A stretch of 64,000 bases of DNA from Pararobbsia alpina_A. Its GTDB lineage: Bacteria; Pseudomonadota; Gammaproteobacteria; Burkholderiales; Burkholderiaceae. The stretch covers positions 1,984,001-2,048,000 of the forward strand of contig NZ_OZ221288.1 of the NCBI RefSeq assembly GCF_965118125.1, read 5' to 3'. Position numbers and translations under genes: made by a program. A model generated the notes under the pieces. That model saw only the letters and a program-made list of their open reading frames with translations, had not been told where the DNA came from and did not search any database. Positions 45,572 through 55,290 of this stretch are shown here, piece by piece; within the stretch, counting starts at the first letter, position 1; the number at the start of each line of letters is the position of its first letter.

Positions 45572-45979
45572 ATGTTTCGTTCAAAAACTGCCCTTATTGC
45601 AGCATTCCTTGGCGCCGGCCTCGTAGGTCAGGCAGCCCACGCCGCAGGACCCGAAGCCGTGGTCACGCCGCTCATGGAGAAGTCACTGGACGACTATCCG
45701 GGCAAGGAGGCACTGATGATCTCGGTGACCTATCCCCCTGGCTCGGTCGATCCGGTCCATCGTCATAACGCGAACGCGTTTATCTATGTCGTCGAAGGCT
45801 CGATTGTCATGCAGGTCAGAGGCGGCAAGGAAGTGACGCTGACCGCCGGGCAAACGTTCTATGAAGGGCCGAACGACGTGCATACGGTGGGGCGCAACGC
45901 GAGCCAGACACAGCCTGCCAAGTTCATCGTTGTCATGCTGAAGGACAAAGGCGCGCCGGTGCTCGTGCCTGCGCAATAA
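45572..45979 (+). CDS. Exported single-domain cupin protein
   Basis: A 135-residue secreted cupin. A signal peptide (ALIAAFLGAGLVGQAAHAAG) is followed by a small beta-barrel with the metal motifs HRHNANAFIYVVEG and GPNDVHTVG. GGAG precedes the ATG with proper spacing. Similar exported cupins are found next to AraC- or MocR-type regulators and act on small aromatic or sugar compounds, but no substrate can be assigned. It lies 260 bp after the MocR-type gene. Confidence 0.87.
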   Translation: MFRSKTALIAAFLGAGLVGQAAHAAGPEAVVTPLMEKSLDDYPGKEALMISVTYPPGSVDPVHRHNANAFIYVVEGSIVMQVRGGKEVTLTAGQTFYEGPNDVHTVGRNASQTQPAKFIVVMLKDKGAPVLVPAQ

Positions 45980-46195
45980 CGACTGCATAGCGGCCCGAAT
46001 GCCCCGCTCGGGCGAGATCGAGCCAACTCTGACCGCGCGTGTGAGCCCCGCGCCTCGTCTGACGATGGGGCGCGAAATCCCGGGGGCGGCTTGGCCCAAT
46101 CAGAAATCAGGAAACTGGTCCTGTCGAAGCGGCAGTCGCTTTGCGATACTGCGCTTCGATCTCCGCGTTTCGTTTCGACCTGAAGAATTCACGGC

Positions 46196-46696
46196 TCAGT
46201 CGACCACGGTCACGATATTCACACTGCCTTGCTGGGCCATCTTGGTGTAGGGACAAAACCGTTCCGCTGTGCGGACGAGTTCCTCTGCAATGCGGCGTTC
46301 GACCCCTGGCATCCGTACGCGGACCTCGATGACCAATGCATAGCCACCATCGGCAGGATCACGGCCAAACGAGATCTCGGTTTCGACGGTGGCTGCGCTG
46401 GCGTCAATCGATTCGCGTTTGGCAATCAGGCTCAGTACACCGTGAAAGCAGGCTCCGAACCCTGCAGCGAATAGCTGCTCGGGGTTCGTGCCGTCGCCGG
46501 GGCCTCCGAATTCTTTGGGCAGCCGCAAATTGACCGAGAGATTCCCGTCATTCGAGCACGCGATACCAGAGGCGCGTCCATGACCGGCCTCGCCGCCTGA
46601 AATGGTGACCGTGGTCGTATAGAGCGGAAGGAAACGCTGGCCACGATATCGATCTAGCAGCGACATCGGCGGTGGCTTTAACTCTTCGTTGTCCAT
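46196..46696 (-). CDS. Ohr/OsmC-family organic hydroperoxide reductase
   Basis: A 166-residue OsmC-superfamily peroxidase of the Ohr type. It reduces organic hydroperoxides with two redox cysteines: the first in FAAGFGACFHGVLS and the second in ERFCPYTKM. The N-terminal 25 residues exceed the usual Ohr start, so a start slightly downstream is possible. The longer in-frame extension to 47230 is rejected because it lacks homology and uses poor codons. A LysR gene lies about 600 bp upstream in the opposite direction, so no MarR-type OhrR partner is visible. Confidence 0.88.
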   Translation of the reverse strand: MDNEELKPPPMSLLDRYRGQRFLPLYTTTVTISGGEAGHGRASGIACSNDGNLSVNLRLPKEFGGPGDGTNPEQLFAAGFGACFHGVLSLIAKRESIDASAATVETEISFGRDPADGGYALVIEVRVRMPGVERRIAEELVRTAERFCPYTKMAQQGSVNIVTVVD

Positions 46697-46947
46697 TTGG
46701 AAGCCTTTGCCAATCAATGAGTGTCTGCGGGAGCGAGTCTCCGATGGAATGTCGGTCTCGGTTTGTGGGGTCGCTTTCATAGTATTGAAGTGACAGGCCT
46801 CGCGATACGGCCATCTCTGGAAGCAGACTGTTTCCACGCAGGCGCCAATCAAATTGTCCGCATGGGCCGACGACAGCAGATCATTTCGACGATTGCACCC
46901 CATCCAACTCAAATCCAGGTGTTGACGAACGCACAAGGCGCTCGACA

Positions 46948-47181
46948 GTGAACGACATGAGAAAAACATACGAATCCAAGCCGGTGGTTCGCACAGCAAC
47001 GAATGCGCTGCTGTGCGAGCCAAAGAGCACGACCGGATTTCGAAGCCGCTGGCGCAAGCACAAAGCATTGCTCGTTGCGGCGGGTTTGTTCGCCGTGACT
47101 TTGGTCGAAGCCGGCTGGACTCACTACACGGCCAGCGTCCACGTTCACGCCAGTTCCGACACCGCAATACGAAAGCAGTGA
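46948..47181 (+). CDS. Possible small membrane protein (77 aa)
   Basis: A 77-codon frame with a basic lead and one hydrophobic helix (ALLVAAGLFAVTLVEAGW) followed by a His-rich end (TASVHVHASSD). The ribosome-binding site is weak. It precedes the LysR gene by 121 bases to the chosen start. It has no homologue I know. It could be real or a chance frame on the strand opposite the Ohr upstream region. Confidence 0.3.
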   Translation: MNDMRKTYESKPVVRTATNALLCEPKSTTGFRSRWRKHKALLVAAGLFAVTLVEAGWTHYTASVHVHASSDTAIRKQ

Positions 47182-47302
47182 GACTTCGATGGCGTTGCCT
47201 AAAGCCGTGCGCGCGCTTCGGGCACGACAAGCCATCAAGGCAATCAGCCGGTCAGAGCGAATCGTGAGACCGAACGCCGTTCGTTCGAAACTAGAGACCA
47301 AT

Positions 47303-48211
47303 ATGGAAGTGAAGTGGATCGAGGATTTCATTGCGCTCACGCAGCACAAGACCTTCTCGCGCGCGGCGCAGGCTCGCTCGGTGACGCAGCCCGGCCTGAG
47401 TCGTCGCATCCGCTCGCTTGAACTCTGGCTAGGTGCCGAGCTTTTCGACAGAAGTACGTTCCCACCCGCTCTGACACCGGCCGGAAAAGTCTTTGCCGCC
47501 ACTGCGTATGACACCCTGAACACCTTGTTCGACACACGCATGGAGGTGCGAAGCCAGCAAAGAATGACCACACCTGGCTTGAGAATTGCGGCGACCCATG
47601 CGCTTGCTGCAGGGTTTGTGCCGCGTTGGCTCGATTCGATTCAAGCTCAGGCAAAGGGGTTTCGTGCACGGATCTCGTCGGTATCGCTCAACGACGGTGC
47701 CATGCTGCTCGCGGATGGCAACTGCGATCTGATGGTCGCTCATGAGCGACCGGACGAACCTGCGCGACTGGATCCGGCTCGATATCCGAGTGTCCTTGTT
47801 GCTTCGGATGAACTCATTCCGGTGAGTCGGCCCGACGCCGACGGAGGACCGTTATACGGCGCACTTGATAGCGACGGTGGGGTTGTGCCGTTTGCGTGTT
47901 ATTCACCGGCGACGCTGTTCGGTCGAACCGTGACTGAGCTCTTGTCACAGCGGCAATGCACCAGCCGATTTCAGGTGATCTACGAGTCGGAGCGCGACGA
48001 TGTCATCAAGCAGGTGGTGCTCAACGGTCGCGCGATGGGTTGGTTGAGCAGAAGCGCCATTGAGCGTGAGCTTGATCAGGGCCTGCTCGTTGTCGCCGGC
48101 GGACAGCCGTGGAGGGTGCCGCTGCTCGTCAGGCTTTATCGGGATGTGATGACGAAGGGCGAAATCATGGATCGCGTCTGGTTAGGCGCGCAGGCGCACC
48201 TCGAGGCGTAG
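47303..48211 (+). CDS. LysR-family regulator, HypT/YjiE-like
   Basis: A 302-residue LysR regulator starting MEVKWIEDFIALTQHKTFSR. The helix-turn-helix (RAAQARSVTQPGLSRRIRSL, then ELWLGAELFDRSTFPPALT) is of the HypT/YjiE type, a group reported in E. coli to respond to hypochlorite. The effector domain (95-300) has a cysteine in DGGVVPFACYSPATLF, interesting for a redox sensor. The start is chosen to give the usual short lead; an ATG at 47189 would add 38 residues. It lies beside the Ohr gene, in keeping with an oxidant response. The target is inferred. Confidence 0.87.
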   Translation: MEVKWIEDFIALTQHKTFSRAAQARSVTQPGLSRRIRSLELWLGAELFDRSTFPPALTPAGKVFAATAYDTLNTLFDTRMEVRSQQRMTTPGLRIAATHALAAGFVPRWLDSIQAQAKGFRARISSVSLNDGAMLLADGNCDLMVAHERPDEPARLDPARYPSVLVASDELIPVSRPDADGGPLYGALDSDGGVVPFACYSPATLFGRTVTELLSQRQCTSRFQVIYESERDDVIKQVVLNGRAMGWLSRSAIERELDQGLLVVAGGQPWRVPLLVRLYRDVMTKGEIMDRVWLGAQAHLEA

Positions 48212-48270
48212 TTCACTGTGTACGCTTTGAATCGGCAGGCACGCATGCGCATCGTGCCCTGTTGCACCGC

Positions 48271-48867
48271 TCAATGAAGACTTCCGCGCGAAGTCGCGAT
48301 CGCCGATAGCGTTGTGATGTGCGCATCCATTTGCTCAAGCCATGTCCTTGCGCAAGCATGCGACAAGGGCACGGTGACTTCCCTCTGATTTCTTAGCGAA
48401 AAGCGAATCGTCACGCTCTCGTCGAAGCTGAGCAATTGATAGCTGAGCACCGCCGTCTCTGTCGTCACCGTGCCAATCTCGGCATCGGAAAGCGTGGGCG
48501 ACGCGATGGTGTCGTCCGTGAGCGCTTCTGCAGGATATTCCGGCTTCGCGCAGAGAGGGGTCAACGCACGAATCAGACTGGCGGTCGTTTTCGTGTCCAG
48601 GTGCACCAGCTTCGCCTGACCATTGGAAAGCAGGAATTTGACGCATGTCCCCACGATTTCGCCGTGTCGCGCGACAAATCCAATACCAAAGCTCACCGTC
48701 GTTGGAGTCACGGGGTCAGCGTTATAAACGAGATGGAGCATCTCGAAGAATTCTTCGCATCCGACCATAAAGTGTTTCAACTCAATTAAAAGACAGAGTC
48801 CGGATTCGCACGCGCGATCGTGATTTCGATTGAGATCGAGAGCGCGCTTTTCGCAAATCTCAAGCAA
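48271..48867 (-). CDS. Hypothetical protein (up to 198 aa)
   Basis: A soluble protein of up to 198 residues. The annotated start is TTG; the first good ATG at 48768 gives 165 residues. The core is a beta-rich segment (VSFGIGFVARHGEIVGTCVK) followed by LLSFDESVTIRFSLRNQREV. I recognise no family. It has good codon bias and lies tail to tail with the HypT-like gene, only about 60 bases away. The ribosome-binding site is unconvincing for either start. Confidence 0.6.
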   Translation of the reverse strand: MLEICEKRALDLNRNHDRACESGLCLLIELKHFMVGCEEFFEMLHLVYNADPVTPTTVSFGIGFVARHGEIVGTCVKFLLSNGQAKLVHLDTKTTASLIRALTPLCAKPEYPAEALTDDTIASPTLSDAEIGTVTTETAVLSYQLLSFDESVTIRFSLRNQREVTVPLSHACARTWLEQMDAHITTLSAIATSRGSLH

Positions 48868-49132
48868 GCCTAACAGTGCTGGTTTTAATTCACACGCCGA
48901 TGGGTAGAAGTGATGCGTAATGCCGAAACGGTATGGAGTTATCGATTTCGGTTAGATCGGGTTATGACGCTGAGTCGCTATAACGAATCGTTATGGAAAT
49001 GAAGAAATCGACGCTAAGTACGCGGTGACCCGGACGCTTGATCGACACGCCAGACACAGCCCCGATCGAAAACAATGCTTAAAGCCGCATCACGCTGATG
49101 CGCCTTCACGTCAATTCGAAAACGGGACACCG

Positions 49133-50434
49133 ATGGGATACTCTCAAGCACTGAGCGGATTGGGCGCCGCGTCCGATGAACTCGATACGGTCGGCAACAA
49201 TATTGCGAATTCGTCGACGTATGGCTTCAAGTCAGGTTCGGTCATGTTTGCGGATATGTACGCAAACTCTGTCGCGAACGCAGTCACACCGAACGCCGGC
49301 ATTGGTGTGCGAAACGCGGGCGTTCAGCAGAATTTCGGACAAGGCACATTTACGACGACCGCAAATCCGTACGACGTCGCGATCAACGGCAATGGCTTTT
49401 TTCGCATGTCCGTGAATGGCGTGATCGAGTATTCGCGAAACGGTCAGTTTCACTCCGACCCGAACGGCTATATCGTGAATGCCGAGGGCGCAAATCTCAC
49501 CGGCTATCCAGCCAATGGAAACGGCGCTGTGTCGACCACCACGCCCGTCCCGCTGCGAATCGATGTCAGCGGCATTGCACCTGTGCAATCGACGACGATT
49601 TCATCCAACGGCGTCAACCTGGATTCGTCGCAGGCCTATCCTAAGACCACGCCATTCGATCCGACCGACTCGACTTCGTATTCGTACACCACACAGGCGA
49701 CCGCCTATGACTCGCTCGGCAATGCGCACCAGATGACGATGTATTTCGTCAGGGATCCGCAGCCGACTCCTCCGGTGACCCCGGCAACTGTCAACTTCTC
49801 TGTCTACGCGGCCGAAGACGGCACGCTGGTCCCGCCGACACCACCGGCGACGACGGCCGGGCTGGTGGGCGATTTGCAATTCAATTCGGCCGGGTCGCTC
49901 ACGAGCTTTGTCGACGCCAACGGAAATGTGGGAACCGGATCCGCAGCGTATTCCGTATCGATGTCGCTGAGTTCCGCGACGGGTTCGAATACGCCGTTTC
50001 CTGTCACCCTCGATCTTCAAGGTGCGACGGCCTATGCGGGCATCGGCAACTCGGCCGCGTTGAACGCCGATGGCAATAAAGCAGGCAACTACGCTGGCGT
50101 GAAAATCCTCGACGACGGGACGGTCGAAGGGGTCTACGACAACGGTTCGAACAAGGTGTTCGGAAAAATCGTGCTGGCGAATTTCATCAACCCGAACGGG
50201 TTGAAACCCGTCGGGGACAACGAGTGGGTCGCGACCAATGACTCGGGTCCGGCGGACCTCGGTACACCCGGGACCGGCCCCATGGGCTCGCTGCTGAGCG
50301 AGCAGCTCGAAAACTCGAACGTGAACTTGACGAGCAATCTCGTCGATCTCATCACGACGCAGCGCTTTTATCAGGCGAATGCACAGTCGATCAAAACGCA
50401 AAACACGGTCGACCAGACGTTGTTGAACATGTAG
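49133..50434 (+). CDS. flgE: Flagellar hook protein FlgE
   Basis: A 433-residue hook protein. The N-terminal rod/hook domain reads MGYSQALSGLGAASDELDTV then NNIANSSTYGFK. The D2 domain is in the middle (YAEDGTLVPPTPPATTAGLVG). The C-terminus has the canonical SNVNLTSNLVDLITTQRFYQANA motif. FlgE polymerises by about 130 copies into the curved hook outside the outer membrane. The start at 49133 gives the standard N-terminus; an upstream ATG would add 36 unrelated residues. No other flg gene is next to it, so this may be a second or displaced copy. Confidence 0.93.
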   Translation: MGYSQALSGLGAASDELDTVGNNIANSSTYGFKSGSVMFADMYANSVANAVTPNAGIGVRNAGVQQNFGQGTFTTTANPYDVAINGNGFFRMSVNGVIEYSRNGQFHSDPNGYIVNAEGANLTGYPANGNGAVSTTTPVPLRIDVSGIAPVQSTTISSNGVNLDSSQAYPKTTPFDPTDSTSYSYTTQATAYDSLGNAHQMTMYFVRDPQPTPPVTPATVNFSVYAAEDGTLVPPTPPATTAGLVGDLQFNSAGSLTSFVDANGNVGTGSAAYSVSMSLSSATGSNTPFPVTLDLQGATAYAGIGNSAALNADGNKAGNYAGVKILDDGTVEGVYDNGSNKVFGKIVLANFINPNGLKPVGDNEWVATNDSGPADLGTPGTGPMGSLLSEQLENSNVNLTSNLVDLITTQRFYQANAQSIKTQNTVDQTLLNM

Positions 50435-50604
50435 AGGGGCTCAGGCCGGTCGGCGGCTCGCGGCTTTCGGTGATATCTTGCCGCTAGCCTGATGGCCGCC
50501 GGAACGGATCCGCGAATGGCCTGCGAGCGGTCGCACTGCTCGCTTTCTTCGGGCGTTCTGTCGCATTCATCACCCGCCGCATTGAACCGGAGTGCAGTCG
50601 GACG

Positions 50605-51762
50605 ATGTCTAACGCTCCCACGCTCATCCGTGGTTCCGGCTCGCTTGTAGCCGGGGCGATTGCGGCGCAAATCGTGGGCGGACTTTCCGCGCAGATGTCG
50701 CCCTTTACGGTTGCGGGTCTGATCGATGGATTTGCATTGTCGGAACGCGATGCGGGACTGATTGCGTCGGCGGAACTCGTTGCACTCGCTGCAACTGCCA
50801 TCGCTTTTGCTCCTGTTCTTCCAAAATATTCTGCACGTCGCGTGAGCTTTGCTGCTCTGGCCGTGACGCTTGTCGCGCAGAGCCTTTCCGTGGTGACCAC
50901 TTCACTCGCGCATCTCGTCGTGTTGCGTGTTGTCGCGGGGGTAGGCGAAGGCGCCCTGTATGCCGTTTCGCTTGCTGTTGTCGCCTCGCATTGCGCAAAC
51001 CCCGATAAGGTCTACGGATACTTCCAGCTGGTGTGGGCACTGGGCAGCGTGGCGCTGTTTTCCGGCGGAGGCGAGCTCACGTCCGCTTACGCACATCGTG
51101 GCGTTTTCGCGTTGATGGTGGCCGTCTCGGCGATGCTGACGCCCTTGCTGTGTCGGGTCCCCGGCGACAGAACCCGAAGCGGCCCTACCGAAGTCGACGC
51201 GGGATCGCGGAATGCGTCGATCGCAGGCGTCATGACCATGCTCGGCATCGCGCTGTATCTGACCGCCTCGGCGGCGATCTATGCGTTCAGTGCGCCGTTA
51301 GGCGAGCGCGCCGGTATCGGCACCCGCGCGGTAGGTTATGCACTCACTGCTGCGACGATCGCCGGCCTGGCGGGGGCGGGTGGCGCGACCGCGCTCAACA
51401 TCCGACGGGGTCGGGCGCTTCCCATTTCCGGATTCATGATTTGTTTCGTGCTGACGGTGATTGCGTTGTGTTGCTCAAGAAATCCGACGCTGTATGTCAT
51501 CGCGCTCATCGCGTCGGCCGTCATCTACTACTTTTCCCTGCCGTATGTGTTCGGTCTTGCCGCAGCACTGGACCGAAGCGGACGTTGGGCGGCCGCGGCA
51601 GGCTCGGCGTTTCTCATTGGATTCGCAGTTGGTCCCCTGTTCGCGGGCATTGTGATTTCGGCGGCAGGCTATGTCGCGTTCGCCGCAGTATGTGTCGTGA
51701 TCTCTGTCGTGGCGTGGGTTCTCTTGTTGGGCGCGAGCAGGCTGGCGGCTGAACCGTGCTGA
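50605..51762 (+). CDS. MFS transporter
   Basis: A 385-residue integral membrane protein with about 12 hydrophobic segments. The second half has GLAAALDRSGRWAAAAGSAF and loop motifs typical of major facilitator permeases. The motif A is weak. The start MSNAPTLIRGSG precedes the first helix; the ribosome-binding site is weak. It lies 170 bases after flgE and converges on the FixL-like kinase. The substrate is unknown. Confidence 0.83.
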   Translation: MSNAPTLIRGSGSLVAGAIAAQIVGGLSAQMSPFTVAGLIDGFALSERDAGLIASAELVALAATAIAFAPVLPKYSARRVSFAALAVTLVAQSLSVVTTSLAHLVVLRVVAGVGEGALYAVSLAVVASHCANPDKVYGYFQLVWALGSVALFSGGGELTSAYAHRGVFALMVAVSAMLTPLLCRVPGDRTRSGPTEVDAGSRNASIAGVMTMLGIALYLTASAAIYAFSAPLGERAGIGTRAVGYALTAATIAGLAGAGGATALNIRRGRALPISGFMICFVLTVIALCCSRNPTLYVIALIASAVIYYFSLPYVFGLAAALDRSGRWAAAAGSAFLIGFAVGPLFAGIVISAAGYVAFAAVCVVISVVAWVLLLGASRLAAEPC

Positions 51763-51783
51763 TTGCCGATCGCGATACAGGAA

Positions 51784-53469
51784 TCAGAGCGTCGGTGGCG
51801 TGGATACGCTCAGTGAAAAGGCCACCGTCGCGCCGCCCGTCGCGTTATTGATTGCCGAGAGAGTGCCCCCATGTGATTCCACGATGGAGCGGCAGATCGC
51901 AAGGCCCATCCCCATTCCGCATTGCTTGGTCGTAAAGAACGGCTCAAAGACGCGCTCGAGATCACTAAACCCGGGGCCTGCGTCCTCCACTTCGACCTGT
52001 ATGGTCTCGCCGTCCTGCCACGAGCGCAGTCGCAGTACGCCTCGACCCGGTGCCAGCGGCGCCATCGCATCCATGGCGTTCTTGATCAAATTCACGAGGA
52101 CTTGCTGGATCTGCACGCGATCGAGCGATACGACCGGCAGGCCCGGCTCGAGATTCAGCTTGATACGGATGCCCTTCGCGTGAGATTCATCGGCCATGAT
52201 CCGACATACCTCGACGATCAGAGCATTGAGGTCTTCGCTCGATCGGATGCGCGGCGAGCGGCGGAACAAGGCGCGGATACGACTGATTATCTCCGCAGCT
52301 GCCGTTGCGTCTTCGCTGATGCGTTCCGCAATGATTTTGGCACGCTCGATATTCGGCGGGTCGGCAGACAGCCAGCGATGGCAAGCGCGCGAGTTGGCGC
52401 CGATCGCCGCGAGCGGCTGATTCACTTCATGCGCAATGGACGCAGACAGCTCAGCGAGGCTGGCGGCCTGTGTTGCGCGCGCAAGTCGATCGTGGGCGTT
52501 CCGAAGCGCCTCTTGTCCGCGCACCTGGTCGTCAATGTCGTGGCAAAGGCCAAACCACTGTGTAATGCGTCCGGTTTCATCGCGCACCGGGTCGGCACGT
52601 CCGGACATCCATCTGTACGCTCCGTCGGCGCGGCGCAGGCGATACTTCATCGAGAAGCGCTCACCCGTCTCGAGGCAGCGCGTGAGCACGTCCTGGACCT
52701 CGTCGACGTCGTCGGGGTGGAAGATCGAATCGAACACGGTTTCCAGGCAGCTCTTGTCTTCAAGGTCCATGCCGAGATAGTCCGACATGTGCTTGTTCGC
52801 CAGCGTGGTTTCGCCTTCCGGCGTCAGTCGCCAAAGATTACTGGGCACCATATCCACCAAGAGCGACAGTTGCTGGTCGTGCTCCCTGAGTGTCTTCTCT
52901 TCCTCGAGGCGATCTTCGATGTCGCGGCTCACCCCATACCACCCGGTCAGATTTCCGTCATCGTCGTAGGCGGGCTCGGCCACGTTTTCCATCCAGCGAT
53001 AAACGCCGTCCGTGCGGCGCAACCGATACTTCATGGCGAAGTGTTCTCGCGTGACGAGATGCCTGTTCAGTGCGCCTTTGACCGTGGACACATCATCGGG
53101 GTGGACCGCACGCTCGAGAAAATCAGAGAGTCCGCTTTCGCTGTCCGACCGCGCGCTTTGCGCGTCGAAACCGAGATAGTCGATGAGTCTCTTGTTGAAG
53201 AACGCGGGCCGGCCGTCGGCCTCCAGACTCCAGATATAGGTAGGAATGGCGTCAATCACTTTTGGCCGCTTGTTCCGATCTGTTCGCGGACGTGCTGCGT
53301 GCCATTGCAGTTTCGGGGCCGTCGACGTGAACTCGATGAGGTTGATCCGGCGGGCATCCGCGTCGAATGCAGCGAGGTCGCTTCGGTGGCCGGTATCAAC
53401 GTGCGGAACGCGACGGACTGAAAAGGGAAGCGCCTGACTCAGGCGGAGACGCGCAGGTAATGTCGACAT
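51784..53469 (-). CDS. Soluble PAS-PAS sensor histidine kinase, FixL-like
   Basis: A 561-residue cytoplasmic kinase without membrane helices. Two PAS domains with PAC motifs lie at about 70-190 and 203-320 (both with KYRLRRTDG/KYRLRRADG and YRWM). A HisKA domain with His near 347 (SASIAHEVNQPLAAIG) and an ATPase domain (NLIKNAMDAM, DAGPGFS, GMGMGLAIC) follow. GGAG precedes the ATG. It is upstream of and co-directional with a FixJ/NarL-type regulator, in the FixLJ arrangement. No heme-binding residue can be read with certainty. The signal is unknown. Confidence 0.9.
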   Translation of the reverse strand: MSTLPARLRLSQALPFSVRRVPHVDTGHRSDLAAFDADARRINLIEFTSTAPKLQWHAARPRTDRNKRPKVIDAIPTYIWSLEADGRPAFFNKRLIDYLGFDAQSARSDSESGLSDFLERAVHPDDVSTVKGALNRHLVTREHFAMKYRLRRTDGVYRWMENVAEPAYDDDGNLTGWYGVSRDIEDRLEEEKTLREHDQQLSLLVDMVPSNLWRLTPEGETTLANKHMSDYLGMDLEDKSCLETVFDSIFHPDDVDEVQDVLTRCLETGERFSMKYRLRRADGAYRWMSGRADPVRDETGRITQWFGLCHDIDDQVRGQEALRNAHDRLARATQAASLAELSASIAHEVNQPLAAIGANSRACHRWLSADPPNIERAKIIAERISEDATAAAEIISRIRALFRRSPRIRSSEDLNALIVEVCRIMADESHAKGIRIKLNLEPGLPVVSLDRVQIQQVLVNLIKNAMDAMAPLAPGRGVLRLRSWQDGETIQVEVEDAGPGFSDLERVFEPFFTTKQCGMGMGLAICRSIVESHGGTLSAINNATGGATVAFSLSVSTPPTL

Positions 53470-53620
53470 CACCGATCACTCCTATCACTCGTGCTACGCG
53501 CGGACGCGGAGCAATAACGCGGTGGCTTCCCGGATGCGAAGGATGTTGGCGTCTCACGTCCTGGTGACATTGACTGGATGCGTCACCTTTCGGAGCGGCA
53601 TGGTGTTGAACGACGCCGTA

Positions 53621-54286
53621 TCAACCGCGCTGCGGTTGCGGCACGCCTTTCGCGAGTCCGAGCGCTTCAGCCTTCCGGACAAGATCTGCGACGGATACAG
53701 CCGACATTTTCTTCATCGCCTGGCCGCGATGCGTCTTCACCGTGATTTCGCTGAGATTCATCGTCCACGCAATTTGCTTGTTCAACAAACCGGTCACCAC
53801 GAGGGCCATGACCTCTTTTTCACGCACGGTCAGCGATTTGTACGCCGCACGCAGCGCCGCCGTGCATTCCTCTGCCTCAAGACGCTCGCGATCACGCCGA
53901 ATGGCTTGTTCGACTGCATCCAGCATGTCCTGGTCGCGAAACGGCTTGGGAAGAAAATCGATGGCGCCCGCCTTCATCGCTTTGACGGACATTTCAATAT
54001 CGCCGTGGCCAGTCATGAATAGCACGGGTATCGGAACGTTGTTCTTGATCAGTTCCTGCTGAAACGTGAGGCCGCTTTCTCCGCGCAGCCGGACATCGAG
54101 AATCAGGCAGCTCGGCCCTGTGTGCCTGGGATGAGCGAGAAACTCTTGCGATGACGCGAATGTGTGAACGCGCAGGCCTGTGGACATGAGCAGTTCGCTC
54201 AACGCAAATCGCACGGAGGGATCGTCATCAACGACATAGACGACCGGCTCGTTATCTTCACTTCTCGCAAGACTCGTACGCGACAT
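53621..54286 (-). CDS. FixJ/NarL-type response regulator
   Basis: About 221 residues. The receiver has DDDPSVRFALSELLMSTGL, phospho-Asp in CLILDVRLRGESGL and Lys in FLPKPFRDQD. A LuxR-type helix-turn-helix ends it (SLTVREKEVMALVVTGL, KQIAWTMNLSEITVKTHRG). The start is uncertain between ATG 54286 and GTG 54295, both behind a GGGGGAGG motif. Despite the co-orientation the regulator gene lies upstream of the FixL-like gene, 151 bases away, so the two form one unit. The targets are unknown. Confidence 0.9.
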   Translation of the reverse strand: MSRTSLARSEDNEPVVYVVDDDPSVRFALSELLMSTGLRVHTFASSQEFLAHPRHTGPSCLILDVRLRGESGLTFQQELIKNNVPIPVLFMTGHGDIEMSVKAMKAGAIDFLPKPFRDQDMLDAVEQAIRRDRERLEAEECTAALRAAYKSLTVREKEVMALVVTGLLNKQIAWTMNLSEITVKTHRGQAMKKMSAVSVADLVRKAEALGLAKGVPQPQRG

Positions 54287-54455
54287 CGCGTTCACATCGC
54301 CTCCCCCGCGGAGCGCCGAATTGGCGTGGAATGGCTCTGGATTGTCCCTATTAAAACGGCAAGTATATGAAATGCGCGCTATCGATTGGTACACCGAAGA
54401 ATATTAGTTCATCCGCGGTTTATCGTCTTATCGAATTCAATGTGAAACAGATTAT

Positions 54456-54992
54456 TCATATCAATCGCGGCGCGACGGACCAGATGACATCAATGCGCGA
54501 AGCAAATAATTCCCCGGTGCCGACGCCAATCGCGGCCCAAAGAATCACGCCAATGCAGTCGTAAATCAGAAACGCGCGCAGCTTGACCGCCGTGGCACCG
54601 CACAGAGGTACGACGAAAAGAGACAGGCCGGGGATCCATCTCGCAACAATCAGGATGCGCCCGCCCCAACGTTCCAGAAGGCGCTGGGTTCTCGGCAGAT
54701 GCGATTCACCGGACACAAAGAGTCGAAGCACTCCGCGAAGCGTGTTCTCGCCGTATCGCCTTCCGACGTGAAACCAGACCATGTCACCGAGCACCGCACC
54801 GATGCTCGCTGCAGCGACCATCGTCGTCAGTCCCAGCAATGTCGCATACGGGTCGTCGCTTGCCAGTGCGAGTCCCGAACCGACCGCGAGCAGAGTGGGG
54901 ACGGCGGGGAGGGGCAAGCCCAATGAGGCGCAGAACGTGTTGAAAAACACAATCAACACACCGTATTTCTGGATCAGCTCGTGCGAAGCCAT
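54456..54992 (-). CDS. DedA-family membrane protein
   Basis: A 178-residue inner-membrane protein of the DedA/SNARE-associated family, with hydrophobic segments and the signature MVWFHVGRRYGENTL and GRILIVARWIPGLSLFV. DedA proteins are linked to membrane homeostasis and lipid carrier recycling. The start at 54992 (MASHELIQKYGV) is the family's usual opening. It is shorter than many members and ends SVAPRLI. It lies upstream of the FixJ-like gene on the same strand. Confidence 0.88.
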   Translation of the reverse strand: MASHELIQKYGVLIVFFNTFCASLGLPLPAVPTLLAVGSGLALASDDPYATLLGLTTMVAAASIGAVLGDMVWFHVGRRYGENTLRGVLRLFVSGESHLPRTQRLLERWGGRILIVARWIPGLSLFVVPLCGATAVKLRAFLIYDCIGVILWAAIGVGTGELFASRIDVIWSVAPRLI

Positions 54993-55290
54993 GTTTGTGC
55001 TCCTTCTCGTACACCCGAAAGCGTAGCGTATGACCGGATTGTAGGTGTGGGCCCGTCGTTCACGTAGCCCCACTCCGACACGCAGAGTGTTGACCATTTG
55101 AAAACAATCGATCTCATAACATGTTTAATCGATGCGGCTTTGGTTATGCGCTTTCCTTTTAACGTCGGGCGGCAGTCCTGGGAATCGCGCGAAATGATCT
55201 GTGCTGCTCGTCCAATCGCGTCGTTTCAACGAAGACAGAATGAGATATCCGCCGACACGGAGATCGGACGGAATGGAGAGATCGTTACCC

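Noticed and set aside
46697..47230. N-terminal extension of the Ohr gene
   Set aside because: The extra 178 residues have no family match and the usual Ohr length begins near 46696.
48889..48906. Possible FliA promoter before flgE (GCCGATGG)
   Set aside because: No TAAA-type -35 at the right distance and the -10 has two mismatches.
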